DNA of 53,687 nt from Verrucomicrobiota bacterium (GCA_023433275.1 JAEZDN010000117.1:1-53687), one strand, 5' to 3'. Positions 1 to 8,831 are shown, counted from the stretch's first letter. Numbers and translations: made by a program. The notes: generated by a model not told the origin, from the letters alone.

Positions 1-25
1 GGCGTGGACGAGCCACGCCCCTACA
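1..25. repeat. TGTAG/CTACA-edged palindrome (partial at window edge)
   Basis: A 7-bp stem (GGCGTGG at 1-7, CCACGCC at 13-19) is followed by CCTACA at 20-25. The same stem, with nearly the same edge, recurs at 37993-38017. The left part of the element may lie outside the window. It sits just downstream of the minus-strand gene ending at 55. Confidence 0.55.
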
Positions 26-54
26 CAATTCATCAGACCGTACCGACGGACCCT

Positions 55-1293
55 TCAGATCGCCCCCAGCGTCAACCGCGCGACGCCCTCGACCGGCTTG
101 CCCTGGTCGAGCGCCGGCTTGAAGAAAACTTCCTGGAGCGCGGCGACCGCGGCCGCGTCGTCCAGCGGCTGATGGCAGCTTTCGTCCTGATAGGCGCCAA
201 GCAGGGTACCATCGTCGGAAACCTTGGCGTAGCACACGCGGGACAGCTGCGTGGGCGTCAGCTGCTGCCGACGCGGCAGCGGCAAGGTGCCCTGCACCGC
301 GATTGCCGGGACCGTCGCGCCCTTGTTCGCGCCAATGTGCTCGATGACCAGGTACTGCTGGGCCTCCTCGCGCGAAAGTTCCACGCGCTTGGGCGACTCG
401 TTGGTGGCGATCTCCTCGCCGCGATTGTAGATGTGGACGGTGCAACCCACGTACCGGAAGCCCACCGGCAAACCGCTTTCGCGCACCCGGATGTATTTTG
501 GCTTGGGACCGATGGGCTCGAGCGCCTTCGCGTGGATCAGCATACCTTCGTCGCCAGGCTTGGCATCGCGCTCCTTGAACCGGAACAGGATCACCATGTG
601 CGGATCATCCAGCTCAACCGGCGACGAGATCTTGAAGGATACTTCCATCGCGTCGAAATTTCCTTGGGCCAGTTCCCCATACATGCGATCGGCCGCCGCG
701 CCCGTGTCGTATTGGTTGCTGTACTGCATCTGGCCGCTCATGGCCGCGGCATCCCGCATGGCTTGGTCCGCCCGCCCTTGCATGGCCTCGGCTTCCGCCC
801 GGGCCGCATTTGCCGCCGTCCCCACCTGCCCACTGGCGGCAATCCCTGCCTGAGAAGCCTGGAGGTTCATATCAATCATCCGACCGTAAGCCAGATCCTG
901 CACCGCCGCCGCGCCGCCGGCGGCGCCGGATTCGCGGTTGAATTTGTGCTTCGGGTCGTTGGCCGGCGTGTAAGCCGGACCACTCTGCAGGCCATCGAGC
1001 TGCACGGAAAAGGGCGACAACTTCAGCCCGTGGTTGACCTTCAGGTTCGTCGGACGATTCCGCGTCGGCACGAAGAACTCCTTCTTGCCGATCTTGATCT
1101 TGAGCTCACTGCCCACGACATCCTCGACGCGGTGCAGCCTCGTATCCCGCACCACCGCCAGATCGGCGCCCATGAACAACACATGGCTCTTCTCCTGCCC
1201 CGGTTTGGCCGCGGCCGCTTCCGCAAAAACCAGCGGGACCGAGGCAACAACAGTGAACACGGCAATCAGTCGGCGGGGGGTAATCGTTTTCAT
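55..1293 (-). CDS. secreted protein with TonB-C-like C-terminal segment
   Basis: 412 residues with a signal peptide of about 25 residues (basic start, then a hydrophobic AVFTVVASVPLVFA stretch). The middle (about 130-200) is rich in Ala, Gln and Met and could be helical. The last 70 residues (CYAKVSDDGTLLGAYQDES through FKPALDQGKPVEGVARL) have the look of a TonB C-terminal or energy-transducer fold: a variable strand, then a late FKPA-like motif and a final strand. It lies 174 bp downstream of the TPR gene of the TonB operon on the same strand, so it may be a separately transcribed accessory. Function is unknown; a periplasmic partner of the TonB system is inference. The start is the only ATG before the signal peptide. 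Confidence 0.7.
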   Translation of the reverse strand: MKTITPRRLIAVFTVVASVPLVFAEAAAAKPGQEKSHVLFMGADLAVVRDTRLHRVEDVVGSELKIKIGKKEFFVPTRNRPTNLKVNHGLKLSPFSVQLDGLQSGPAYTPANDPKHKFNRESGAAGGAAAVQDLAYGRMIDMNLQASQAGIAASGQVGTAANAARAEAEAMQGRADQAMRDAAAMSGQMQYSNQYDTGAAADRMYGELAQGNFDAMEVSFKISSPVELDDPHMVILFRFKERDAKPGDEGMLIHAKALEPIGPKPKYIRVRESGLPVGFRYVGCTVHIYNRGEEIATNESPKRVELSREEAQQYLVIEHIGANKGATVPAIAVQGTLPLPRRQQLTPTQLSRVCYAKVSDDGTLLGAYQDESCHQPLDDAAAVAALQEVFFKPALDQGKPVEGVARLTLGAI

Positions 1294-1467
1294 GGGGAGA
1301 CGAGCTGGGGGTAATCGACCGAACTACGAACCTATCGAACGGGCGTGGATCAAAGAGTCAAATCCGGGGCTTGAGCCGCTGAGACGCGAGCAGTGACACG
1401 TCCAGGCAGGTAAAAAAGTAGATGCCGAACCTCCGCGCATGGATCAGGCAAAACCGGAGCGATTGGG

Positions 1468-2865
1468 TCACGGAGTGGCCGCAGCTTGATCGGAGACCAG
1501 CGTCCGCACGCGGGCGAGGTAATCGGCGACCTCATCGGTATGCTCGAGACTCAGGGCTTTTTGCAGGTGTTCGACGCTGCGGGCATAATTGCGGTTCCGG
1601 ATCTCGAGGTTGGCCAGTTCCAAGCTGGCGCGATAGGTCGCCTCGGGCACGCGTCCGGCCGCCTCGAACACGAAGGCCGCGCGCGCGTCGTCGCCTTCGC
1701 CCACGTGCACACCGCCGAGCGCCAGCAGGGCCTGCGCATTCATGGGATCGTCGGCGAGGATCGTCTCGAGATCGCGCCGGGCCTCGGCCCAGCGCTTGGC
1801 GGCGGCCTCGATCTGGGCCTGGACCAGGAGCTTGGTGGTGCGTCCGGCCGGGCTGAGCGTGGCCGGGAGAGCCTTGAGCGCGGCCTGCGCCTCGGGCGCC
1901 CGGCCCGCCGCGGCGAGGGTTTGCGCCAGGCGCAACAGGCGCTGCTCGCCGCTCGCGGGCTCCGGCTTGATCAACTGCGTGTAGATGGCGAGCGCCTCGG
2001 GCAGGAGCTTCTGCTCGGCGTAGAGATCCCCGAGGAGCGTGAGTTCCTCGGGCGTCGCGACGCCGGCGCCCGCCGCCAGCTCGAGTACCGCCATGGCCTC
2101 GAGCTTGCGCTGGTCGGTCAGCAGGACATTGGCGAGGATCAGCCAGAAGCGCGCCTCGGTGGGCCGGCTCTTGATGAGATTGCGCGCCATGGCCTCGGCG
2201 CGGGCCAGCTGCCGCCCCTGCACGCAGAGGCGCAGCAGCCCCTCCTGCCAGTCGGCATTGTCCGGCTCCCCGCTGAGCGCCTGCATGTAAGCCACCTCGG
2301 CGGCGATGAAATTGCCCTCCTTCTCCAGGCTGTAGCCGAGCAACCCATACGTCGTGGGTTCGCGGTCACCCAGCGATACCGACTTGGAAAACGCCTTCAC
2401 CGCGTCGGCAAACCGATCGGTCGTGTAATACAGCACACCGAGGTTGTTCCAGGCACGGAGAAATGTCGGGTAGCGCGCGATGGCGCTCTTGTAGCTCGAC
2501 TCGGTCTTGGCGTTGTCGCCGGCGGCATAGTAGGCGTTGCCCAGGATGAACTCAAAGGCCGGGCTCGGCTTCTCACTCTCGTTCATCATGCCCTCCAGCA
2601 GGCGGAGCGCGAAAGCCGGGTTCGACGCCAGCATGTTCATCACCTTCTCATACAGCGCATACTCCTCCGCCGACATTTCCGGCTCGCGCTCCTTCAGGAA
2701 CGAGGAGGACTCGTTGATGATGCGTTTCGCGTCGAAGGTGGGGGCCTTGGACCCGCGACGGTTGAAGACGTTCTGCGCCTTGCTGAGGTCGAACAGGTCG
2801 TTGTCGCTCTGCGCGAGCGCAACGGCTGGCAGCAGGAGAAGGGCGGTCAGGCGGGGGAATCTCAT
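1468..2865 (-). CDS. TPR-repeat periplasmic protein, last gene of the TonB operon
   Basis: 465 residues with a signal peptide (LTALLLLPAVALAQ) followed by many tetratricopeptide helices; typical motifs are FILGNAYYAAGDNAKTESSYKSA (about 105) and WNNLGVLYYTTDRFADAVKAF (about 140). TPR proteins close the TtpC-type TonB2 operons of Vibrio and related marine bacteria, and this gene sits at the equivalent place, 3 bp after tonB. It probably scaffolds the TonB complex in the periplasm. It could instead be a generic TPR lipoprotein-like factor, but the gene order argues for the TonB role. Confidence 0.8.
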   Translation of the reverse strand: MRFPRLTALLLLPAVALAQSDNDLFDLSKAQNVFNRRGSKAPTFDAKRIINESSSFLKEREPEMSAEEYALYEKVMNMLASNPAFALRLLEGMMNESEKPSPAFEFILGNAYYAAGDNAKTESSYKSAIARYPTFLRAWNNLGVLYYTTDRFADAVKAFSKSVSLGDREPTTYGLLGYSLEKEGNFIAAEVAYMQALSGEPDNADWQEGLLRLCVQGRQLARAEAMARNLIKSRPTEARFWLILANVLLTDQRKLEAMAVLELAAGAGVATPEELTLLGDLYAEQKLLPEALAIYTQLIKPEPASGEQRLLRLAQTLAAAGRAPEAQAALKALPATLSPAGRTTKLLVQAQIEAAAKRWAEARRDLETILADDPMNAQALLALGGVHVGEGDDARAAFVFEAAGRVPEATYRASLELANLEIRNRNYARSVEHLQKALSLEHTDEVADYLARVRTLVSDQAAATP

Positions 2866-2868
2866 GGC

Positions 2869-3606
2869 TCAATAGGTGTCAAAGGGTGAACCGCCTTCCC
2901 AGACGATGCGCACGTTCTGCTGCACGAGGCAGCGGACCTTGTGGCCCTTCTTCATGGCGGGGCTGAAGACCCACGAGTGGCCGATGTCGTGGAGGATGAT
3001 CTTGTCGAAATGCTGGTTGCCCGATCCCTGCAGCACGCGGGTGCTGGCCACCGCGCCGCGGGTGTCGATGAGGATGAGCACGGAAATGCGCAGGGTCTTC
3101 GCGTTGCCGCGCACCGCCGGCGGGATGTAGGGCTTGGGCCGGGAGATGACCGCCGGCCGCTGGTCGACCTCGTGCTGCTGGAAGATGCGGGAGAAATCGC
3201 CGCCGATCTCCGTCCGCGGCTTGAACTCGGTGTAAAGCTGCGCCGGCTCGATCCTCGCGGCGGGCGCCGTGGTCGTCGTGGGCATCAGGTTGGAGAGGTC
3301 CGGTGGCACCACCGCGATCCGCACCGGGCTTTCCGTCGCGCTGATCTCGAGCCCGGCGAACGGCGAGGCGGCGACCTGCACCGGGGGCGTCTCGACGGGC
3401 CGCGGGGGCGGGGATTCGAGCGGCACCGACATGGCGCGCAACTCCGTGATGTCGGCGTCGTCCGCCGGCGCCTCCGTGCTCGCAAACCGCGCCACGCCCA
3501 TGAAAAGGGCGAACGTCACCCCGAGGCCGAGCCCGATGCTCAGCAGCTCCGCCATCGCGTTCGAGACGGCGCTTTCCGGCGGGTGAAGGGTGGCCGCGCG
3601 GCTCAT
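2869..3606 (-). CDS. TonB-family energy transducer
   Basis: 245 residues. One N-terminal membrane anchor (about 20-40, LLSIGLGLGVTFALFMGVARF) is followed by a Pro-rich periplasmic linker (ESPPPRPVETPPV) and a C-terminal TonB domain (about 165-245; LRISVLILIDTRGAVASTRV, then WVFSPAMKKGHKVRC). It carries energy from the ExbB/ExbD motor to outer-membrane receptors. It is coded 3 bp after exbD and 3 bp before the TPR gene, so the genes are probably one transcript. The short length matches TonB2-type rather than E. coli TonB, which agrees with the TtpC-containing operon. Confidence 0.85.
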   Translation of the reverse strand: MSRAATLHPPESAVSNAMAELLSIGLGLGVTFALFMGVARFASTEAPADDADITELRAMSVPLESPPPRPVETPPVQVAASPFAGLEISATESPVRIAVVPPDLSNLMPTTTTAPAARIEPAQLYTEFKPRTEIGGDFSRIFQQHEVDQRPAVISRPKPYIPPAVRGNAKTLRISVLILIDTRGAVASTRVLQGSGNQHFDKIILHDIGHSWVFSPAMKKGHKVRCLVQQNVRIVWEGGSPFDTY

Positions 3607-3609
3607 GAC

Positions 3610-4023
3610 TCAGGGCGCATCCGCGCGCGCGGTCGCGAACTGGACCTGCTTGATGCCCGATCGCTTGGCCTCGGTGTAAACCTGCGCGAACACCCCCAGG
3701 TTCGAGGCGGTGTCGCCCCGCACGATCAGCGAGGGCGACCGGCCGACCGCCGCCTGCTTGAGCACGGCGGCCACCTGGTCGGTGCGGATTTCCTGGCCGT
3801 CAAACCAGATGCGGTTGTCGGCGCTGATGGCAATCAGCAGGGCATTCTGGTCGCTGCTCAGTGCGCCGATCACGTCCGGCTTCTGGACCTCGACCCCCGG
3901 GTCGCTCACGAACGAACTGCTCACCATCAGGAAGATCACGAGCACCATGATGCAATCCACCATCGGCACCATGTCGATGTGGGTGGTCTCGAACCGGTGC
4001 TGGCCGTGGGCCCGGCGGATCAT
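3610..4023 (-). CDS. exbD: ExbD/TolR-family biopolymer transport protein
   Basis: 137 residues. A short cytoplasmic N-terminus is followed by one membrane helix (about 18-40) carrying Asp23 in MVPMVDCIMVLVIF, the position of the proton-carrying Asp of ExbD/TolR, and a periplasmic domain that ends with the QVQFAT strand. The start ATG (4021-4023) overlaps the stop of the upstream exbB as ATGA, which supports this start over a longer frame and suggests translational coupling. It forms the proton-driven stator with ExbB and powers TonB. Confidence 0.88.
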   Translation of the reverse strand: MIRRAHGQHRFETTHIDMVPMVDCIMVLVIFLMVSSSFVSDPGVEVQKPDVIGALSSDQNALLIAISADNRIWFDGQEIRTDQVAAVLKQAAVGRSPSLIVRGDTASNLGVFAQVYTEAKRSGIKQVQFATARADAP

Positions 4024-4505
4024 GTCGCACCTCCCGCGCGCACCGCGCTTCGTTCCAGCCGGTTCACCGTCTGCACCTGCCGGTTCACCTCCCGGTGCGC
4101 CAGGTACACCAGCAACATCGCCGGCAGGGCGACGGTCAGGCCGGACTCCGTCGCCACCAGCACCTCCGAAATGCCGCTCGCCAGTCCCTCCATCGACTTC
4201 TCGCCGGCCGCGGCCGACAGGCTCTCGAAGGTCTTCTCCATGCCGCTCACGGTGCCGAGCAGGCCGAGCAACGGCGCCGCGGCGATCATCGGCCCGATGG
4301 CGGCCCGCTGCCGCCGAAACGACTCGCGCGCCTCGTCCTGCAGCCGGTGCCGCGCGACGCGCGAGTCCGCCGCACGCAGCTGGCGGCGCAGGTGCCACAA
4401 CGAAAACAGCAGGCGGAAACAGCGCGAGTAGAGGACAATCGACAGCGTGATGATGACCGGCATCACCCACCCGCCGCGCTCCATGAGCTCGAGGAGCGGG
4501 CTCAT
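4020..4505 (-). CDS. exbB: ExbB/TolQ/MotA-family proton channel (short, ExbB2-type)
   Basis: 161 residues with three membrane helices. The MotA/TolQ/ExbB core is clear: APLLGLLGTVSGMEKTFESL (about 75-95) and SGISEVLVATESGLTVALPAM (about 110-135). It is coded right after the larger TtpC-like paralogue, overlapping by 4 bp, and before exbD, again by ATGA overlap. Having two ExbB-type proteins in one operon is the hallmark of TonB2 systems with TtpC. Start chosen at the ATG that gives the ATGA overlap. Confidence 0.88.
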   Translation of the reverse strand: MSPLLELMERGGWVMPVIITLSIVLYSRCFRLLFSLWHLRRQLRAADSRVARHRLQDEARESFRRQRAAIGPMIAAAPLLGLLGTVSGMEKTFESLSAAAGEKSMEGLASGISEVLVATESGLTVALPAMLLVYLAHREVNRQVQTVNRLERSAVRAGGAT

Positions 4506-5932
4506 TGCGCAACCTCCTCCGCCGGGGCGAGGCCGCTTTGCACGGCGGTGGCCGCGGTCACGAACTCGAGGGCCTGGCGCTCGAGCTGCGCCATGTTCTT
4601 GTTGATCCGGTGCGCCAGGAAACCGTGCACCACCAGCGCCGGGATGGCGACCGCGAGGCCCAGTTCGGTGGCCACGAGCACTTCGGAAATGCCGCTCGAA
4701 AGCTTGGCCGCATTGCCGGTGCCGAACACCGTGATGAGCGTGAAAGTCTTCACCATGCCGACCACGGTGCCGAGGAGGCCCATCAGCGGGGCCGCCGTGG
4801 CGATCACGGCCAGCAGGGGCAGCCGGCGTTCGAAGTGCAGGCGCTGGCCGAGCAGCACGGCCTCGAGTTTTTCCTCGAGAATGTTGCCCGGGGCATCGAG
4901 GTGACGGAGGCCCTCGGCGAACACCTCGCGGGTGGTGCGCTTCAGGCCCGGCATCGCCGCCTGGGCGTCGGCCCGTGCGCCCGTGGCGACGGCGTTCAGG
5001 AATTCCGGCACGCGCGGGGAGGTGTCCACCCGCATCGCGGCCACGTCGAAGATCTTGTGAATGATGAGCAGGAGCGCGACGATTCCCACGAGCACGATGG
5101 CGTAGGCGACCTTGCCGCCTTTCTCGATGTGCTCGTAAAGCGTGCCGCTGGTTTGCTGCAGACGCAGCGCCTTGCCGCCTGAGGGGTCGGCGGGCATCGA
5201 ACCGATCCGACCGGAGAAAAGGGCCGAGCTCTCGGCGGTGGACCACGCCGGCTGGGGATAAAAGACCGGCTGGCGCGATCCCTCGCGCAGGCGCACGATG
5301 CCGGCGTTGCCACCGCCCGCCGGTTGGAAGAACACCTCCGGGCCGACGAAGGCCAGCGTTCCGTCCTGCATGAGATTGTCATTCGCGTTCATCGCGCGGC
5401 TGGAGACCAGCAGGCCCCCGAGGCTGCGCTGCGTGCGCTCGAGGAGAAACTCGGCCACATCGATCGAGGCCGGCCCGCCGGTGCCGGCCGCTGCGGCGGC
5501 CTCCAGCTTTTCCTGCAGCTCGCGCAGGCGATCCCCGACGAGCGGCTCCTCGCCCGGCGGCAGGCCCTCGCTGAGCGCCTTCAGGGCGTCGCTCGCCAGC
5601 GTGGTCACATAGGCGCCGGTCTTGCGTACTTCCTCGATGTCGCGGAGCAGCCGGCGCTTGTTCGCCGCCGCCTGCTCCTGGCCGGTGGCGAGCCGGATGT
5701 TTTCCCGCTCGAGGGCGATGATGCGGTCCTCGGCGGCGCGAAGCTCGCTGAGCAACGGCGCCTTCTCGCGCGTGATGCGCTCGCGTGTTTGGTTCAGTTC
5801 CTCGTTCGCCTGGCGGAGCCGGGCCGCGTAATCGGTCGCGGCGCGCTTCAGGGCTTCGTCGAAGTTCTCCGCGCCGAGGGCGACATTCCACAGCAGGCCG
5901 GCGACGAGGACGGGATAGAGCAGTTTTTTCAT
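4502..5932 (-). CDS. TtpC-like MotA/TolQ/ExbB protein with long periplasmic N-domain
   Basis: 476 residues. A signal sequence is followed by a coiled-coil periplasmic region (about 25-110, Glu/Arg/Leu-rich heptads), a globular segment to about 265, a membrane helix (VAYAIVLVGIVALLLIIHKIF), and the ExbB core at the C-terminus (APLMGLLGTVVGMVKTFTLI, SGISEVLVATELGLAVAIPA). This architecture is that of TtpC, the fourth essential component of Vibrio TonB2 systems. It lies 7 bp after the DUF3450 gene and overlaps exbB by 4 bp. Calling it TtpC rests on architecture plus gene order; it has not been aligned. Confidence 0.85.
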   Translation of the reverse strand: MKKLLYPVLVAGLLWNVALGAENFDEALKRAATDYAARLRQANEELNQTRERITREKAPLLSELRAAEDRIIALERENIRLATGQEQAAANKRRLLRDIEEVRKTGAYVTTLASDALKALSEGLPPGEEPLVGDRLRELQEKLEAAAAAGTGGPASIDVAEFLLERTQRSLGGLLVSSRAMNANDNLMQDGTLAFVGPEVFFQPAGGGNAGIVRLREGSRQPVFYPQPAWSTAESSALFSGRIGSMPADPSGGKALRLQQTSGTLYEHIEKGGKVAYAIVLVGIVALLLIIHKIFDVAAMRVDTSPRVPEFLNAVATGARADAQAAMPGLKRTTREVFAEGLRHLDAPGNILEEKLEAVLLGQRLHFERRLPLLAVIATAAPLMGLLGTVVGMVKTFTLITVFGTGNAAKLSSGISEVLVATELGLAVAIPALVVHGFLAHRINKNMAQLERQALEFVTAATAVQSGLAPAEEVAQ

Positions 5933-5939
5933 GGCCGGT

Positions 5940-6722
5940 TCAGGGGTTGGCCTTCAGGCGGGCGGGGATGGAGACGAGCCGCGGGTCGGCCTGGTCGAGG
6001 CGGATGGCCATCAGTTCCGCCACGGTCGCGGCGGCGTCGGGCAACGGCTCCCATTGCCAGCGTTCCGGGCCGGGCGTGCCGAGCCAGACCTTGCCGCCCG
6101 CGCGATCGAGCGCATAGCCATGGCTCAGGCCCCAATAGATCACATCCACCGCCTTGGGGCCGGGTTCACCCTGCAGCGTGAGGATTTCCTCGCCGTGGGT
6201 GATCGACACATTGAACTGCGCGCAGCGGTTGAGCACGGTCATCACCAATTGCATGCGCTCGCTCGGGCTGGCGTCCTTGCCCTCGAGGCTGCGGTACGAC
6301 ATTTCCAGCGCGTCGGCGAGACGCGGAGGAAGCAACGGGCGCAGGCGCAACACCTTGTCGGTCAGCGCCAGCAGCCGGGTTTCCGTCGTTTGCAGGCTGG
6401 CGCGCGACTCGGTGAGCTTCGTGCCGAGCGTGGCCTGCTCCGTGCGCTCCTCGGCGGTCGAAGCCATCAGGTGGTCGTGACGGTCCTGCAGACGCGCCAC
6501 CCGCTCCTGGAGGCCACCGATGGTCGAGGTGAGCAGCGAGCGGTCCTGGGCCCAGGCGTTCTCGATTCTCACCGTCTCGGCGCGGGTCTTCACCCAGTCG
6601 GATGCCATTTTGCTGACGTCGCCGATGGGATCACTCGCCGCGAAGGCGGTGACACTGAACAAGCCGGCGAGCGCGATGAACCGTCCGCCACGCGGACGGT
6701 AAGGGATGACAGGGTTGGGCAT
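5940..6722 (-). CDS. DUF3450 family protein, first gene of the TonB operon
   Basis: 260 residues: signal peptide, then a long coiled coil (about 45-120, RVARLQDRHDHLMASTAEE and similar), then the family core (LRPLLPPRLADALEMSYRSL, VVMTVLNRCAQFN-like, and the YWGLSHGYALDRAGGKVWLG segment near 200). DUF3450 proteins head TtpC/TonB2 operons. They are periplasmic, and their exact role is not settled. The leader carries a hairpin 16 nt upstream of the start (see separate entry). The start is the ATG before the signal peptide. Confidence 0.85.
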   Translation of the reverse strand: MPNPVIPYRPRGGRFIALAGLFSVTAFAASDPIGDVSKMASDWVKTRAETVRIENAWAQDRSLLTSTIGGLQERVARLQDRHDHLMASTAEERTEQATLGTKLTESRASLQTTETRLLALTDKVLRLRPLLPPRLADALEMSYRSLEGKDASPSERMQLVMTVLNRCAQFNVSITHGEEILTLQGEPGPKAVDVIYWGLSHGYALDRAGGKVWLGTPGPERWQWEPLPDAAATVAELMAIRLDQADPRLVSIPARLKANP

Positions 6723-6737
6723 GGGGGTCCGATGCGT

Positions 6738-6766
6738 GGCACCCGCACGTCACAATGCCGGGTGCC
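6738..6766. promoter_or_regulatory. hairpin in the 5' leader of the TonB operon
   Basis: An 8-bp perfect inverted repeat (GGCACCCG at 6738-6745, CGGGTGCC at 6759-6766) with a 13-nt loop lies 15 nt upstream of the DUF3450 start codon on the minus strand. There is no T tract, so it is not a plain terminator. It could shape ribosome access or be an operator. Confidence 0.35.
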
Positions 6767-6940
6767 GGGGTTGGGGTGAGAGGAAGCGGGGCAAGCGCAC
6801 TGGCAGCCACCGCGGGAGTCAATTTTAGAATCCTTTCAAATTCGGCGATCGTCGTCGCACGTTAGACCGGTTCCGCATGGACGCAGGGAACACCGACAAA
6901 CGGTTTTCCTTTTGCGCGCATTTGGTTCATCGACTTTCCC

Positions 6941-7930
6941 ATGCAGCTTCGCCCTTTCGGTCGTCACGGTTTTTCCTGCTCGGAAATTGGCTTTGGGGCC
7001 TGGGCCATCGGCGGCTCGTGGGGCGCGCAGGCGGACACGGATTCGATCGGCGCGCTCCATCATGCCCTCGATCTCGGTTGCAACTTCATCGACACCGCCG
7101 CGGGCTATGGCGACGGCCGCAGCGAAAAGCTGATTGCGCAGGTGCTGCGCGAGCGACGCGCCGCCGGCCACACGGCGCGCGTCTTCGTCGCCACCAAGAC
7201 CCCGCCCACCGACGGCATCTGGCCCCCGTCTCCCTACTGCCGCGCCGAGGAGCGCTACCCGGAGGAATACCTGCGCGCCAACATCGCCACGCGCCTGGAC
7301 AACCTCGGCACATCGCGGCTCGACCTGCTCCAGCTCCACACGTGGACGCGCGCCTGGAATCGCAATCCCACGCCATTCAAGGTCCTCCGCCGACTGCAGC
7401 AGGAGGGACTCGTCGGACTCGTCGGCGTCTCCACGCCCGAGCAGGACCAGAACAGCGTCATCGACCTCATCCGCGGCGGCTGGGTCGACGCGGTCCAGGT
7501 CATCTACAACCTCTTCGAACAGGAACCCGCGGCCGAATTGCTCGACGCCGCGCGGGAACACGGCGTGGCCGTCATTGTGCGCGTCGCCTTCGACGAAGGC
7601 GCGCTGACCGGCAAGTTCACGGCCGGGACCCGCTTCGCGCCCGATGATTTCCGCGCCGCCTATTTCGCCGGCGACCGGCTCGGCCGGGCCATCGCCCACG
7701 CCGACGAGATCAAGCGCGACCTCGAGGGCTCCGGTTACACGATGCCGCAGGCCGCCCTCAAATGGGTGCTCGCCCATCCCGCTGTCTCCACCGTCATCCC
7801 GGGAATCCGCAACATCAACCAGGCCGCCGCCAATTGCGGCGTGAGCGACCTGCCCGCCATGCCGGCGGCGTTGGTGGAAAAACTTCGCCGGCACAACTGG
7901 CGCCGCGGCGTCTGGTACGGCGGCAAATGA
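6941..7930 (+). CDS. aldo/keto reductase
   Basis: 329 residues, a full-length AKR TIM barrel. The catalytic tetrad is visible: Asp51 and Tyr56 (FIDTAAGYG), Lys86 (VATKT) and His133 (LLQLHTW). The cofactor end reads VIPGIRNINQ near 285. It reduces aldehydes or ketones with NADPH; the substrate is not predictable. It stands alone, divergent from the TonB operon across about 220 bp. Start chosen at the ATG before QLRPFGRHG, the canonical AKR opening strand. Confidence 0.9.
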   Translation: MQLRPFGRHGFSCSEIGFGAWAIGGSWGAQADTDSIGALHHALDLGCNFIDTAAGYGDGRSEKLIAQVLRERRAAGHTARVFVATKTPPTDGIWPPSPYCRAEERYPEEYLRANIATRLDNLGTSRLDLLQLHTWTRAWNRNPTPFKVLRRLQQEGLVGLVGVSTPEQDQNSVIDLIRGGWVDAVQVIYNLFEQEPAAELLDAAREHGVAVIVRVAFDEGALTGKFTAGTRFAPDDFRAAYFAGDRLGRAIAHADEIKRDLEGSGYTMPQAALKWVLAHPAVSTVIPGIRNINQAAANCGVSDLPAMPAALVEKLRRHNWRRGVWYGGK

Positions 7931-8015
7931 TCCTGGCCCGGCCAGCTTGACTCATGACGCGGTTGTCAGTCCTTGCTCGTCCCGCCGGGAAAAGTTTCCG
8001 CCGCCAATCCGTCCG

Positions 8016-8390
8016 ATGAATCCCCTCGCGCTCCTCGCCCCGCTCTTCCTCGCGCTCGAGGCGTGGCAACTTTACCTCGGCGAGCGCTACCTCGGCGTGA
8101 AACAGATCCGCATCAATGCCGACCCGCGCGCCCTGCCCATGGCGCCGTGGGTCTCCGCGCTGTGGGGCGGCGGCTTGCTCGTCTATTACACCTGGATGTT
8201 CAGTTTGCTGGTGCACCCCGTCGGTCGCGCCCAGGGAGTGGTGCTCATCGCGGTGACCGCCCTCGGCTATGCCCTGCGCAGCGCCAGCAGCCTGAAATGG
8301 GTCCTCGTCATCCTCACCTTCGAGGGCTCCATCCGCATCGGCATGCTCATCTCGCTCTTCGCCAGCACCTGGCGGCGACTGATGATGTGA
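8016..8390 (+). CDS. small integral membrane protein, unknown function
   Basis: 124 residues with about four hydrophobic stretches (LALLAPLFLALEAW, WVSALWGGGLLVYYTWMFSLLV, GVVLIAVTALGYAL, WVLVILTFEGSIRIGMLISLF). I do not recognise a family. An in-frame upstream start would add 23 polar residues; the ATG at 8016 gives a cleaner membrane N-terminus. It is convergent with the next gene across a hairpin. Confidence 0.6.
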   Translation: MNPLALLAPLFLALEAWQLYLGERYLGVKQIRINADPRALPMAPWVSALWGGGLLVYYTWMFSLLVHPVGRAQGVVLIAVTALGYALRSASSLKWVLVILTFEGSIRIGMLISLFASTWRRLMM

Positions 8391-8401
8391 CGGTTTTCGC
8401 A

Positions 8402-8440
8402 GGGTCGCCCGCGTGGCCGGGCCTGGAGCCACGGCGACCC
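8402..8440. terminator. hairpin between convergent genes
   Basis: A two-part stem (GGGTCGCC 8402-8409 with GGCGACCC 8433-8440, and inside it GTGGC 8413-8417 with GCCAC 8428-8432) fills the 63-bp gap between two facing stop codons. No T tract is seen, so the terminator role is inferred from position. Confidence 0.4.
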
Positions 8441-8453
8441 CGCCGTGAAATCC

Positions 8454-8714
8454 TCAACCCCGCGCGGACGGACCGCTTTTGGCCTGCGCGAAAAATTCCT
8501 GCGCGGCCGCGAGCAGCTGGCCGTACTGCCCGTAATCGCCCGCCCATGAATTCGGCACGCAGATACGCTTGATCACGCCGCGCCCCACCCGATCGGGCGC
8601 CTCATGGTCGGGCGTCAGCTCGAGCGTGAATTTCGGGTCGTGCGTGTGCACGACAAAATGCCGCTCGAGCCCGCGGCGCTCCCGATCGATCCGCACGAAG
8701 TGGGAAAAATTCAT
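8454..8714 (-). CDS. hypothetical protein, 86 residues
   Basis: A small soluble protein opening MNFSHFVRIDRERRGLERHF, with a strand-rich middle (FVVHTHDPKFTLELTP) and a Gly/Ala-rich end. No family recognised. The start at 8714 is preferred over a frame-extending upstream ATG because the extension is Arg/Ala-rich and lies in the region just before the next gene. The middle pattern recalls small DUF proteins of Verrucomicrobiota, but this is only an impression. Confidence 0.5.
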   Translation of the reverse strand: MNFSHFVRIDRERRGLERHFVVHTHDPKFTLELTPDHEAPDRVGRGVIKRICVPNSWAGDYGQYGQLLAAAQEFFAQAKSGPSARG

Positions 8715-8831
8715 GGGCGAATGGCGCGAGCATGCGGCGCACCGCGCGTGTCTCAAGGACCAACTGCGACCGATTTAGCCTTGAGAAACCGGCCTTCCCC
8801 CGCGAAAAGGAGCGTGCGCGCGACTCACCTT

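Noticed and set aside
4..1314. Long plus-strand frame opposite the first secreted protein
   Set aside because: The minus-strand gene has a signal peptide and a domain-like tail; the plus-strand frame is basic and featureless.
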